Below, one piece after another: positions 8,798 to 17,309 of a stretch of 64,000 bases of DNA. A program made the position numbers and the translations under genes. The DNA comes from Streptomyces sp. NBC_01267 (GTDB lineage: Bacteria; Actinomycetota; Actinomycetes; Streptomycetales; Streptomycetaceae). The stretch lies in contig NZ_CP108455.1 in assembly GCF_036241575.1 (NCBI RefSeq), forward strand, positions 7,733,001 to 7,797,000, written 5' to 3'. Below the pieces are notes generated by a model that saw nothing but the letters and a program-made list of their open reading frames with translations, did no database searches and had not been told where the DNA came from. How positions within the stretch are numbered: position 1 is the first letter of the stretch; every line of letters starts with the position of its first letter.

Positions 8798-8858
8798 GGC
8801 CCCGCGATTCGACGCCCCCGCCGGAGCTCGGCGTGACGGCTGATCTGCTCGCGGGGCC
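8798..8858. terminator. Possible terminator between convergent genes
   Basis: GGCCCCGCG (8798-8806) and CGCGGGGCC (8850-8858) are exact complements separated by 43 bases. The wide loop makes this a weak call, but the site lies exactly between the convergent oxidase and anti-sigma genes. Confidence 0.35.
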
Positions 8859-8880
8859 AAGATCGGCCGGACGGGTCCTA

Positions 8881-9543
8881 CTAGTTCGCCGGAATGCAGC
8901 TGGGCAGTTGGCGTACCAGTGTGATGGCCAGCAATGTCACGGGGCCGCTCTTCGAGTCCGGGATGAACAGCAGGTGGTCTCCCGGGACGATGGCACGGGG
9001 CTTGATGTCGCGGGCCCCGTTGCGGTGGAATCCCGACAGCGGCGCCACCTTCAGGAGGCTGCCGTGCGGGCTGTTGGCAGTGTGGCCGGTGGCGGGGCAG
9101 GAGGCTGAGGGCGTCATCACCTTCGCGGGGACGCCGGCCTTGTCCAGCGCGGCCTGCAGGCCGGGGGCGCCCCGCAGGTTGAACAGGTGCACGGAGACCA
9201 CGCCGCCCGGCTTGGACTGCACGGCGTAGTCGGCGTTGACGATGTTCAGGCCGTCAGTGCGCAAGGTGTCCTGCGGGGTCGGCGCGGCCGACGCGCCGAG
9301 GTCGGGGCTCGCGGTGCTGTGCGGAGCCGACGCAGCGCGCTCCGCGCTGTGCGAGCCGGACACCTGCGGCAGAGCGACGGCCACAGCGGCGGTCGCTGCG
9401 GCTACGCCCACAGTCAGAGCCACCCGGCGGCGGGGCGTGCGGAGCCGGAGCAGGGCCCGGTGGCCCGCTGGGGCGGACAGGGAAGTGGCACGGGCGTTCA
9501 GCTCGTCGGCGAGCTGCTGCTTGAAGTGCGTGGGGGCGTTCAC
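8881..9543 (-). CDS. Membrane-anchored anti-sigma factor-like protein
   Basis: 220 residues: a short cytoplasmic N-terminus (about residues 1-38), one transmembrane helix (VALTVGVAAATAAVAVALPQ, about 41-60) and an extracytoplasmic domain rich in Ser/Ala/Pro and then folded (about 80-220). No zinc-binding H-x3-C-x2-C motif is visible, so it is not a ZAS-type anti-sigma. Its start overlaps the stop of the upstream ECF sigma gene by 4 bases (ATGA). This translational coupling strongly suggests it controls that sigma factor at the membrane. Confidence 0.75.
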   Translation of the reverse strand: MNAPTHFKQQLADELNARATSLSAPAGHRALLRLRTPRRRVALTVGVAAATAAVAVALPQVSGSHSAERAASAPHSTASPDLGASAAPTPQDTLRTDGLNIVNADYAVQSKPGGVVSVHLFNLRGAPGLQAALDKAGVPAKVMTPSASCPATGHTANSPHGSLLKVAPLSGFHRNGARDIKPRAIVPGDHLLFIPDSKSGPVTLLAITLVRQLPSCIPAN

Positions 9544-10142
9544 TGGGCAGCCTCCAGAAGAGTGTCGTAGGTGGCGGCGTGGGACTGGCCGGCGGTGTGC
9601 AGGGCCTTGCGGGCGCGGTGCAGCCGTACGCGGGCGGTGGTCGAGCTGATGCCCAGCGCCTGTGCCGCCTCGCGGGTCGTGAGTCCGTCCAGGGCGACCA
9701 GGTCGAGCACCTGACGCAGCGGGTCGGAGAGCGCGGCATGGGCGGAGGCGAGTTGCCGGGCGGCACGGTCGGCGTCGATCCGCGCCTCGATGGCGGTGAC
9801 GTCCTGGTCGTCCAGCAGCCGCCGCCCGCTGATCCGGGCGACCGCCTGCTGTTCACGTGCGGTGCCGTGGAAGTGGGCGTGGATGACGTTGCGGGATATG
9901 CCGTAGAGCCAGGCGATGGGTGCGCCGCGCCGGGCGTCGTAGGTGTGCGCGCCTTCCAGGGCGGCCACGAAGATGTCCGCGGTCAGGTCGGCGGCCAGGT
10001 GCGCGTTGTCGACGCGCCTGGTGACGAAGCCGAGCACGGTGTCGAACTGTTGCTCGTAGAACGCGGCGAACCCGGCTGGATCCCGCGCGGGTGGTGATGT
10101 CGGATGCTCCGCTGGCACGGACGTCTCCTCAGGACAGGTCAA
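9540..10142 (-). CDS. ECF-type RNA polymerase sigma factor
   Basis: 200 residues. Region 2 covers about residues 22-90 (FAAFYEQQFDTVLGFVTRRV, DLTADIFVAAL, PIAWLYGISRNVI), for core RNA polymerase and -10 binding. Region 4 covers about 130-185 (LSDPLRQVLDLVALDGLTTREAAQALGISSTTARVRLHRARKAL), a helix-turn-helix for the -35 element. There is no region 1 or 3, as expected for ECF factors. It forms a two-gene operon with the membrane protein downstream. The target promoters and inducing signal are unknown. Confidence 0.92.
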   Translation of the reverse strand: MTCPEETSVPAEHPTSPPARDPAGFAAFYEQQFDTVLGFVTRRVDNAHLAADLTADIFVAALEGAHTYDARRGAPIAWLYGISRNVIHAHFHGTAREQQAVARISGRRLLDDQDVTAIEARIDADRAARQLASAHAALSDPLRQVLDLVALDGLTTREAAQALGISSTTARVRLHRARKALHTAGQSHAATYDTLLEAAQ

Positions 10143-10662
10143 AGGTGCGATGCCTTACACCCCGTACTAGTCCGCGGCGCGGGAAAGCGTTACATCCGCA
10201 GTCCGTCGCTCGCACATCCGCAGTCCGCCGGCCAGCCGAACGCGTGCTTGAACAACAAGTACTTGGCCTCGGTTTTCGTCCCCGTGCGCTGGGCGGGCGC
10301 CGCGAGCCAGTGAAACCGATCTCGATCGCGCACAGACCGTCTCCGGTCGGCCACAGTCGTGGGTCCCAGTAGGCCGTGGCGTGGCCCCGACTGCTCGCCC
10401 CGATGCTCGGTCCACCTGCGCGTACGGGGCCAGCTTCCCGGTAGCAGCGCGGGTGAGTTGAGCGTTGATGTATCCCTCGACCTCGGCCGCGGGGAGTCGG
10501 CGGCGTACGCCAACACCCCGCCTACTCCGCGGCGGTGCGCACCGTCTGGCCGGACGCCAACCTTCAGCAGAGGAAACCTACTTGGCGCCGCTCCGCCTGC
10601 AACCATTCACCGCACAGGATCGTCACATCAGTGACACACAACCACCCCTTCCGGAGTCCCTG
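10143..10662. other. Intergenic stretch with no recognised gene
   Basis: This is divergent spacing between the sigma operon and the lipoprotein gene. Frames up to about 138 codons exist on the minus strand but show no domain. The stretch presumably holds both promoters. Confidence 0.5.
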
Positions 10663-11046
10663 TTGAAGAAGTCTGCCGCCGTCGCCTGCCTCGCCGCCGT
10701 TGCCGTGGTGTCGTTGACCGGCTGCTCGTCCGAAGACACGACGGGCGACGCCGAACCGGCAGCGAGCAGCAGCGCCCCCGCGGCTGACGACGGGATACCG
10801 CCGAAGCCGACCGGCGCCGACCGGGACGCCTGTCTCAAGGCGACAGGAGCCGTTGACCCGGCACTCGTCACGGACGAGGAGACGGTCATCGATGCGGGTC
10901 GCAATCGGTGCTCATCGCTCAGCGGTGGCCGGAAGAGCCCGGACGAATGTGCCGCTGCCCGGTTCGGGACCGACGCGCACCCGGTCACGATCGCTCAGGG
11001 TAAGAAGCTGAACGCTGTTCTGCGGAAGACGCTCTGCCCTGCGTGA
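10663..11046 (+). CDS. Small lipoprotein of unknown function
   Basis: 127 residues from a TTG start preceded by CGGAG. The signal peptide MKKSAAVACLAAVAVVSLTGC has two basic residues, a hydrophobic core and the lipobox LTGC, so the Cys at residue 21 should be lipidated and the protein held on the outer face of the membrane. The mature part is an Asp/Glu/Ala/Ser-rich linker and then a domain with three further cysteines (DACLKATG, RNRCSSL, DECAAARF) and a C-terminal CPA, likely disulfide-bonded. No family recognised. Confidence 0.7.
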   Translation: MKKSAAVACLAAVAVVSLTGCSSEDTTGDAEPAASSSAPAADDGIPPKPTGADRDACLKATGAVDPALVTDEETVIDAGRNRCSSLSGGRKSPDECAAARFGTDAHPVTIAQGKKLNAVLRKTLCPA

Positions 11047-11203
11047 GGCGGCCTACGCCGTGAACCGTATGTCACCCGTGGTCCTGCGCGGCCCTGCCAT
11101 GCCTCGAACAGGGGCTCCCCGCCGGTCGCTCCGTCGCATCGACGCACGGGGCGTTACTCAGACTTCCTCGCCACCCCGGCGAGGTGCACCGAAGGAGATC
11201 CGT

Positions 11204-11431
11204 ATGTCCACTCCTGTCAGCGCTGAACTCCGTCCGTACTCCGGGTCCGACCCGGACAAGTACAAGGCCGCGATCACGGTCGTCATCGAGCAGGGGCAGC
11301 CGATCTACGGCGACCTGAGCCCGGCCGAGCGCCAGGCCGTCCTCGAAGCCGCCATCGCTGCGATACGCGCCGCGCTGCCCGACCTCCAGGCCCCGGCCAC
11401 CATCACCGCCCAGGACGTCACCACGGCCTGA
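11204..11431 (+). CDS. Small hypothetical protein (75 aa)
   Basis: The start ATG 11204 has AGGAG at good spacing (GAAGGAGATCCGT). Longer upstream in-frame extension (from 11060) lacks coding character. The protein (MSTPVSAELRPYSGSDP...) contains two predicted amphipathic helices (YKAAITVVIEQG and AERQAVLEAAIAAIRAALPD), no signal peptide and no cysteine. A strong terminator follows directly. Function unknown. Confidence 0.6.
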   Translation: MSTPVSAELRPYSGSDPDKYKAAITVVIEQGQPIYGDLSPAERQAVLEAAIAAIRAALPDLQAPATITAQDVTTA

Positions 11432-11438
11432 TTCCATC

Positions 11439-11469
11439 GGCGCCCCCGTACCGCGCGTACGGGGGCGCC
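11439..11469 (+). terminator. Strong hairpin terminator
   Basis: Perfect 13-base arms GGCGCCCCCGTAC (11439-11451) and GTACGGGGGCGCC (11457-11469) around a 5-base loop, 8 bases after the 75-aa gene. Confidence 0.75.
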
Positions 11470-11641
11470 CCGTCGTCCCGTGCCACCGGCCGAGGCGATT
11501 CGGACATCTGGGATGAGCACCGGACATTGACCGGTGCAGCCCGGCAGGAGCGAACCGGGACCGATCGGGCCCGCCCTGCCACCGTCTGCTGCTCCGGTTC
11601 GTCGCCTGCTGTCTCATCCGAACCGGTCGAGCTGTAGCCGG

Positions 11642-12589
11642 TCAGGCGTGCGGCGACAGGCCGTCGTCCACGGGGACATTCTGGGCTTCCAGCGTGATGC
11701 CGGAGTTCCTGGCCTGCTCAAGGATCAGGGCCGCGAAGTCCTCCTCCACATGCCCTGCCCCGATGGCACTCGCGACGAGCTGAGCGGTGGCGGCGGCGAG
11801 CGGCATCGGGACCTCCAGGTCGCGAGCTGCGGACAGCCCCAGATCGAAGTCCTTGCGCAGCAGTGGCATGGTGAATGTCGGCGTGAAGTCCAGGTTGACC
11901 ATCGCCGGCGACTTGTAGCGGGTGTACGTCGAGCCCAGCACGGAGCCGTTGAGGAACTCCAGGAAAGCGGCACGGCTGACACCGCCCTTCTCCGCGAGGA
12001 CGGTGATCTCGGCGAGCGACTGGGTGACGACACCGAGGAAGACGTTGTGCGCGATCTTGACGAGACGGGCGACTTCGTCCTCGCCGACGTAGGTCACCCC
12101 ACGCCCCAGTAGCGCCAGCAACGGCTCGACCTGGTCGAATACCTCGTGCGAGCCGGAGACCGCGATGGTCAACTTGCCTGCGGCGATCACCTGCGGATTC
12201 CCACTTACCGGGGCGGCCAGGAAGTCGGTACCACGCTCGGCGGCTGCGGCGCGGATCAGCGCGGATGTCTGGGTGGATACCGTGGAGCTGTCGACCAGCG
12301 CCTTCGGCGCGGCGTCCGGTGAGGTCAGCACGCCGCCAGGGCCCGTGGTGACCGCCTGCAGGTCGGGCGAGGCCGAGACCATGGTGAAGACGACGTCACG
12401 GTCGGCCAGATCGGCGGGCCGGTCGACGATCGCGGCTCCCCGCTCAGCCAGCGGTTCGGCCTTGGTGCGGGTCCTGTTGTAGACGGCTACGTCGTGCCCC
12501 GCGTCCAGCAGCCGAGCGGCGAGCTGGAAGCCCATGCGACCGGTACCGATCCAGCCGATGCGCGGGTGATCCTGGGCGGTGTACGTCAT
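11642..12589 (-). CDS. NAD(P)-dependent oxidoreductase, 3-hydroxyisobutyrate dehydrogenase family
   Basis: 315 residues from ATG 12589, which has GAGG upstream. The N-terminal Rossmann motif RIGWIGTGRMGFQLAARLLDAGH (G-x-G-x-x-G) is followed by VYNRTRTKAEPLAERGA; the Arg after the second strand favours NADP. The substrate-binding stretch FLAAPVSGNPQVIAAGKLTI and the catalytic-lysine helix ARLVKIAHNVFLGVV match the beta-hydroxyacid dehydrogenase/GLYR family. The C-terminal helical domain with FTMPLLRKDFDLGL is complete. The substrate could be a 3-hydroxy acid or an imine; the sequence does not decide. It lies alone. Confidence 0.87.
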   Translation of the reverse strand: MTYTAQDHPRIGWIGTGRMGFQLAARLLDAGHDVAVYNRTRTKAEPLAERGAAIVDRPADLADRDVVFTMVSASPDLQAVTTGPGGVLTSPDAAPKALVDSSTVSTQTSALIRAAAAERGTDFLAAPVSGNPQVIAAGKLTIAVSGSHEVFDQVEPLLALLGRGVTYVGEDEVARLVKIAHNVFLGVVTQSLAEITVLAEKGGVSRAAFLEFLNGSVLGSTYTRYKSPAMVNLDFTPTFTMPLLRKDFDLGLSAARDLEVPMPLAAATAQLVASAIGAGHVEEDFAALILEQARNSGITLEAQNVPVDDGLSPHA

Positions 12590-13016
12590 TTCTGTACCTC
12601 GATCCTGGAAGACGGCTCGACCTGTGTGGCCCCGCAGCTTGCAGCCGGGACCGCGGCATGAGACCGAGTACCGCGAGCACGTGCCAGACATCCTTCAGCG
12701 GTCAGCGGTTCCCCAGCGATTATCGCTGCACGAGTCGGATCCGTCGCGGCGTCGATGGCCTCCAGCACGCGGAACCCCTCGATGGAACCGGTCGACCGAA
12801 CGCCCGAAGCCGGGTATATCCGCAGCAGCCGTGAGCGGCAGAACGCTGAAGGCCGCACCCGGCGCGCCCCTCCGGGAGGGCCGACCGTACGAAGCGCTCG
12901 CCAGGTCCCGCAGAAGAACGGAGGTAACTTTGACCGAGGTCGCTTGCTGCCGGTCCTCCGGCCGGGCAAGAGCGCTCTCTTCGAGCGCGGCGGCAGCCTC
13001 TCCGTCTGATCGTGGC
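12590..13016. other. Intergenic stretch, possible decayed coding remnant on minus strand
   Basis: No intact gene. One minus-strand frame around 12700-12790 reads EGFRVLEAIDAATDPTRAAI, with reasonable codon bias, which hints at a remnant of a lost gene. I cannot name a family. Confidence 0.35.
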
Positions 13017-13083
13017 GGTGCCCCGGACCCGTCGATTCGGGTCCGGGGCACCGGTGTTCGCGCACCTGGTGTGCGCGAACACC
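13017..13083. terminator. Tandem pair of strong hairpins downstream of the nucleoside hydrolase operon
   Basis: The first has arms GGTGCCCCGGACCCG (13017-13031) and CGGGTCCGGGGCACC (13038-13052). The second has arms GGTGTTCGCGCAC (13053-13065) and GTGCGCGAACACC (13071-13083). Both are perfect and adjacent, 5 bases past the end of the minus-strand operon. Confidence 0.8.
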
Positions 13084-13087
13084 GTGC

Positions 13088-13999
13088 TCAGTCGAGGGGA
13101 CCGGAGGCCCGGACGATCCGGGCGACGATCTCCTCGGCGATTGCCTCGACGTCGGCGTCGACCACGAGGTCGACGTTGCCGTTCGGGTCGGCGGTGAAGA
13201 CGGTCAGGCCGTCGTCGGTGATCTCCACCGTGCCGCGCTCGGTGGTGTACAGGTCCGGGCGCAGCAGGGAGAGTGCGGTGATCGGGTCGTGCGGAACGCT
13301 CCACGGCTCGCCGGTGAAGCCCGTCCAGCCGTCGATCTCGCGGGCGAGCGCTTCGCCGTACGCGCCGGCTCCGCGGATCGTTTCGATGCCTGCCGACTCG
13401 ATACGCAGCCGAGTGGTGATCTCGAGGCCGGTCACCACGGTGCGGATCCCGGAGCCGAAGACGACGCGGGCCGCAGTGATGTCACTGACGATGTTGTGCT
13501 CGGGCCGGGCATCGGGGCCGAAGCTGCCGCCCATCAGGTAGAGGCCGCGTACGCCTGCGGCGAAGCGGTCGTCGAGACGGATCGCGCGGGCGATGTTGGC
13601 GAGCGGCGCGATGCCGATGACGTCGATCTCGCCGGGCCTGGCGAGTACCGAGTCGACCAGGAAGCGGTCGGCGGCGGTGTCCTCGCGCACCGGTTCGCGC
13701 TCCAGGTCGGTGAAGGCCTTGCCCTCGTGCCCGGCCCACCACACGTCCTTGCCCGACAGGGTGTCCTTCGCGCCGGGTACGACGGTGAGGTCACGTCCGG
13801 CGAGGGCGCCGAGCCGGTGGGTGAGCCTGGCCCTGAGCAGGGTGTCGCCGTAGACGGTGGTGACACCGGTGATACGGGCCTCGGGCGAGCCGAGGAGAAC
13901 GCCGAGTGCCAGTGCGTCGTCCACGTCGCTGCCGATGTCGGTGTCGAGGAGGACATCGGCGGTGATGCCCTCGGGTACTGCGGCAAGGGGATGATTCAC
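13088..13999 (-). CDS. Inosine/uridine-preferring nucleoside hydrolase (IUNH)
   Basis: 303 residues. The N-terminal DTDIGSDVDDALAL is the calcium-binding D-x-D-x-x-x-D-D signature of IUNH enzymes, which cleave the N-glycosidic bond of ribonucleosides to base plus ribose. Also present are GVTTVYGD, YLMGGSFGP (substrate loop) and EHNIVSDITAARVVF, the conserved N-x-x-x-D-x-x-A motif. Length is normal. It is last in a minus-strand operon with a sugar-type ABC importer, which suggests that imported nucleosides are split inside the cell. It probably shares the LacI control of the operon. Confidence 0.92.
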   Translation of the reverse strand: MNHPLAAVPEGITADVLLDTDIGSDVDDALALGVLLGSPEARITGVTTVYGDTLLRARLTHRLGALAGRDLTVVPGAKDTLSGKDVWWAGHEGKAFTDLEREPVREDTAADRFLVDSVLARPGEIDVIGIAPLANIARAIRLDDRFAAGVRGLYLMGGSFGPDARPEHNIVSDITAARVVFGSGIRTVVTGLEITTRLRIESAGIETIRGAGAYGEALAREIDGWTGFTGEPWSVPHDPITALSLLRPDLYTTERGTVEITDDGLTVFTADPNGNVDLVVDADVEAIAEEIVARIVRASGPLD

Positions 14000-14056
14000 G
14001 GTGTTCCTCGGGTGGTTGCGGATAGGGAGAGAAGGCCTGGGCCCCTCACCGGCTGG

Positions 14057-14944
14057 TCACTTCAGACCGCTGCCCGCGATGGACTGCGTGAAGTACCGCT
14101 GCAGGCGCAGCAGGACGACGAGCGGGATGGCGGTCAGTACGACGGCTGCGGCGAAGACCTGGCCGTAGTCGACGACCATCTGGCCCTGGAGGGTGCCCAG
14201 CGCGATCGGCCCGAGCTGCTTGGAGGGTTCGGTGCCGACGAGCAGCGGCCACATGTAGGACTGCCACTGGAAGGTGAACAGGGTCAGTCCGGCGCCGATG
14301 AGAGCGGGCCTGGACAGCGGCAGATAGATCTTCCAGAAGATCCCCCACCAGCTGAGGCCGTCCATCTTGGCGGCTTCCACGAGTTCACGCGGGACAGCCA
14401 GGAAGAACTGGCGCAGCAGGAAGATGGCCAGACCGTTGCCGATGCCGGGCAGGATCAACCCCGTGTAGGTGTTCTGCAGACCCCAGTCGCGGAAGACGTC
14501 CGAGAGCGGAATGGCGATGGCATCGAACGGGATCATGAAGCTGAGCAGGATCACGCCGAAGACCACACCGCGCCCGCGGAACTGGAACACCGAGAGGCCG
14601 AAGGCGGCCATCGCGGAGAGCAGCAGGCCGAGCAGCACGGTGGCCACGGCGACGCCGACCGAGTTGAGGACGGAGCGCCCGAAGTCGCCCTGGAACAGCA
14701 CCACGTAGTTGTGCAGGGTGGCATCGGTCGGGATCAGTGTGCGCCAGGAGACCTGGTCGAGCCCGGCCAGTACCTTGTCGCCGGGGCGCAGCGATCCGGT
14801 GAGCACCCACAGCAGAGGCAGCGCGAACAGCACACCGATGACGACAGCGGTGAGCAGCGGCATGTGTCGGAGCGGTGAGAGGCGGTGCGGGGGAGCGGTG
14901 GGTGGCGCCGGGGCTTCCCCGGACGGCGAGTTCGTGGTCTTCAC
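14057..14944 (-). CDS. Carbohydrate ABC transporter permease (MalG/CUT1 type)
   Basis: 295 residues with six predicted membrane helices, the first near TAVVIGVLFALPLLWVLTG. The cytoplasmic EAA loop for ATPase docking is EAAKMDGLSWWGIFWKIYLP (about residues 195-214). It pairs with the upstream permease (gap of 4 bases). The spacing to the nucleoside hydrolase downstream is 57 bases. Substrate probably a nucleoside or glycoside, inferred from the hydrolase. Confidence 0.9.
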   Translation of the reverse strand: MKTTNSPSGEAPAPPTAPPHRLSPLRHMPLLTAVVIGVLFALPLLWVLTGSLRPGDKVLAGLDQVSWRTLIPTDATLHNYVVLFQGDFGRSVLNSVGVAVATVLLGLLLSAMAAFGLSVFQFRGRGVVFGVILLSFMIPFDAIAIPLSDVFRDWGLQNTYTGLILPGIGNGLAIFLLRQFFLAVPRELVEAAKMDGLSWWGIFWKIYLPLSRPALIGAGLTLFTFQWQSYMWPLLVGTEPSKQLGPIALGTLQGQMVVDYGQVFAAAVVLTAIPLVVLLRLQRYFTQSIAGSGLK

Positions 14945-14948
14945 TGGG

Positions 14949-15863
14949 TCACTCCTCGCCCTTGCCCTGCATCATCCGGAACTGGACGGCGACGACCGCG
15001 AGTGTGATGGCGACCAGCACCACCACCTCGGCCTGGGCGTAGTTGATGTCGCCGACGCTGTAGGCGCGGCGGAACACGTCGTACATCATGAGATTGGTGG
15101 AGCCTTCGGGGCCGCCGCCGGTGAGCAGTTGCACGGGCGCGAACACCAGGAAGTTGGAGACGGTGTCGGCGACCAGGACGAACGCGAGCGGGCGGCGCAG
15201 CAGGGGCAGAGTGACGTGGACGAAGCGTTGCCAGGAGGAGGCGCCGTCGACCGCCGCGGCGTCGTAGCACTCCTGAGGGATGTCCTGGAGACCGGCGATG
15301 AGGAACATCATCCAGTAGCCGACGCCGACCCAGGACATCACCACGATCAGGGCGAAGAGGGCCTGCTGCGAGCTGGTGAGGAAGGGCTGCGGCCCGATTC
15401 CCATCGTGCCCAGGATCGCGTTGACCGGTCCCTCGGGGCGGTACAGGATGCCCCAGATGACGGCGGACACCGCGGGTGGCACCGCGATCGGTACGAAGAC
15501 CAGCGAACGCCAGAACCGGACGCCCGCGAACTTGCGGTTGAGCAGGACCGCGAGGCCGAGTGCCACCAGTACCTGGAGCGGATTGATGATCAGGCTGAAC
15601 AGCAGCGTCACCCGGACGCTCTGCCAGAACTGGGTGTCGGAGAACAGATCGGCGTAGTTGCCGAGGCCGACGAAGGTGGTGCGGCCGTCGAGCAGGCTGT
15701 GGTGGCGCAGGCTGCTGACGATCGCCATCGCGGCGGGCAGCAGACGCAGCACGAGCAGGGCGAGCAGCGCGGGCGCGAGGAACCAGAAGGCGGTCCTGCC
15801 CTGCGAGGAACGGTTCCTGCGCGAGGCGGTCCTGGTACGCAGGGGTGGTGTGGGTGTGGTCAT
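14949..15863 (-). CDS. Carbohydrate ABC transporter permease (MalF/CUT1 type)
   Basis: 304 residues with six predicted membrane helices (first at FWFLAPALLALLVLRLLPA). The EAA-like loop is YDAAAVDGASSWQRFVHVTL. Its start overlaps the stop of the substrate-binding protein gene by 4 bases. It forms the heterodimeric channel with the next gene. No ATPase gene is in the operon; in Streptomyces such importers are usually energised by the shared ATPase MsiK encoded elsewhere. Confidence 0.9.
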   Translation of the reverse strand: MTTPTPPLRTRTASRRNRSSQGRTAFWFLAPALLALLVLRLLPAAMAIVSSLRHHSLLDGRTTFVGLGNYADLFSDTQFWQSVRVTLLFSLIINPLQVLVALGLAVLLNRKFAGVRFWRSLVFVPIAVPPAVSAVIWGILYRPEGPVNAILGTMGIGPQPFLTSSQQALFALIVVMSWVGVGYWMMFLIAGLQDIPQECYDAAAVDGASSWQRFVHVTLPLLRRPLAFVLVADTVSNFLVFAPVQLLTGGGPEGSTNLMMYDVFRRAYSVGDINYAQAEVVVLVAITLAVVAVQFRMMQGKGEE

Positions 15864-17155
15864 CGCAGGCGCTCCCAGGTACGCACCAGTTCACCGGAGG
15901 CCTTCGCCAGCCGGGGTTCCACGTCGGAACCGTTGCGGATGTCGGAGAACGCGGAGCCCATGACGGACTCGAACTGGGTGTAGCCGATACTGCGCGGCCT
16001 GCTGACGGCCGTGTGCGCGAGTTCGTACCGCATGATCTCGGCCACTCCCTCGGTGCTCCTGGTGGAGTCGTCCGCCAGCTGCGCCGCATAGCGTCCGAAG
16101 GCCGCGCGGTTGGACGGGATGAGGGGGGACGCCGCGACGGTTGCGAGGCTGCCCTCGGTGGTCAGGGCGGCGTACTCGATGAACTGCCGTGCTGCGTCAG
16201 GGTGTTGCGCGTACGGGCTCACGCCCCAGGACCAGGAGTCGGTCGGCGTGACGGCACGGCCGTGGGCGAACATCGGCTGCGGTGCGGTGCCCCAGGTGAA
16301 GTCCTTGAGCGAGGCGAACGCGCCGAGGTTCCAGGGGCCGCCGACGAAGAACGGCACCCGGCCCGAGGTGAAGAGCGAGGAGAGCTGGGTCGACGGCATG
16401 CCACGCGGGGACGAACCGTCGGCGAAGAGTGTGCGGTACCAGGTGAGGGCGTCAATCCAGCCCTGGGTGGTGACCGCGGGCGTGAGCATGTCGCCGCCGG
16501 TGATGCCGGATCCGCCGTGGAGCGACTCCACCAGCGGCTGCAACCCGTAATAGAGATCGGTCTGTTCCAGCAGCAGGGCGTAGTCGGCGCCCGCCCGCGT
16601 CATCGCCCGGCGGCCCGCGGCCTTGGTCTGCTCCCAGCTCCATCGGTCCTTCGGCGCAGATCCGGGGCGGGCGATCCCGGCCTTGTCCAGCAGGTCCGCG
16701 TTGTAGAAGAGGTACTGCGTGGACGTCCAGACCGGCAGTGAGCGCAGCCGGCCCTCCCAGGAGCTGACGTCGTACTGCTCCGGCGTGACGAGCGGCCTGG
16801 CGCGGTCCGCGATGTCCGTGAGGTCGGTGAGGAAGCCGCGGGCGGTCAGCGCGGGGACCCGCGGCTGGTCGACGCAGTACACGTCGATCGCGTTGTCCTT
16901 CGCGGAGAGCCGCAGCTGGAGCGAATCGTTGAGCTGGTCGGGCGGGACCGGGGTGTACGCGATCCGCAGCCCGGGACGGGCGAGTTCGAAGCCGCGGATC
17001 ACCGGTGCGAAGGTCTCGGCGGCCTCCGGCCCGAGGAACTGTACGGTCGTCGCGCCGTCGGTCGGCCGGCCGCCCGAGCACCCGGCCAGCGCGGCGGCCG
17101 AGACCGTTCCGAGTGCCGCGCCGAGCAGGCTTCTGCGACTGAGAGGGCGCGTCAT
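15860..17155 (-). CDS. ABC transporter substrate-binding lipoprotein (sugar type)
   Basis: 431 residues from ATG 17155 (GAGGG upstream). The N-terminus MTRPLSRRSLLGAALG has a twin-arginine-like RRSLLG motif followed by the lipobox LAGC, so it should be exported and lipid-anchored on the outer membrane face. The rest is a family-1 extracellular solute-binding protein (PVIRGFELARPGLRIAYTPV near the start; WGVSPYAQHPDAARQFIEYA near the end). First gene of the importer operon. A longer in-frame extension to 17443 runs through the operator region and is rejected. Confidence 0.9.
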   Translation of the reverse strand: MTRPLSRRSLLGAALGTVSAAALAGCSGGRPTDGATTVQFLGPEAAETFAPVIRGFELARPGLRIAYTPVPPDQLNDSLQLRLSAKDNAIDVYCVDQPRVPALTARGFLTDLTDIADRARPLVTPEQYDVSSWEGRLRSLPVWTSTQYLFYNADLLDKAGIARPGSAPKDRWSWEQTKAAGRRAMTRAGADYALLLEQTDLYYGLQPLVESLHGGSGITGGDMLTPAVTTQGWIDALTWYRTLFADGSSPRGMPSTQLSSLFTSGRVPFFVGGPWNLGAFASLKDFTWGTAPQPMFAHGRAVTPTDSWSWGVSPYAQHPDAARQFIEYAALTTEGSLATVAASPLIPSNRAAFGRYAAQLADDSTRSTEGVAEIMRYELAHTAVSRPRSIGYTQFESVMGSAFSDIRNGSDVEPRLAKASGELVRTWERLR

Positions 17156-17189
17156 GCGGCCCTCTTGCGTACGATAGACAACGCGATCT

Positions 17190-17261
17190 CCAAATCGTTT
17201 TGCACAACCTGGCTCCGCCCCGGTGCGGCGCAACAGGAAGCACGATACAAAACGTTTTGCA
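17190..17261. promoter_or_regulatory. Two LacI-type operators between the importer operon and lacI gene
   Basis: Site 1, TACAAAACGTTTTGCA at 17246-17261, is a nearly perfect palindrome centred on CG, as in LacI/PurR-family operators. Site 2, CCAAATCGTTTTGCAC at 17190-17205, shares the TCGTTTTGCA half. They sit in the divergent promoter region, so the regulator probably represses both the operon and itself. Confidence 0.8.
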
Positions 17262-17309
17262 TTATGGATAGAGTGACGTCGAACACCAGGGGAACAGCGG
17301 GAGGTCGAT

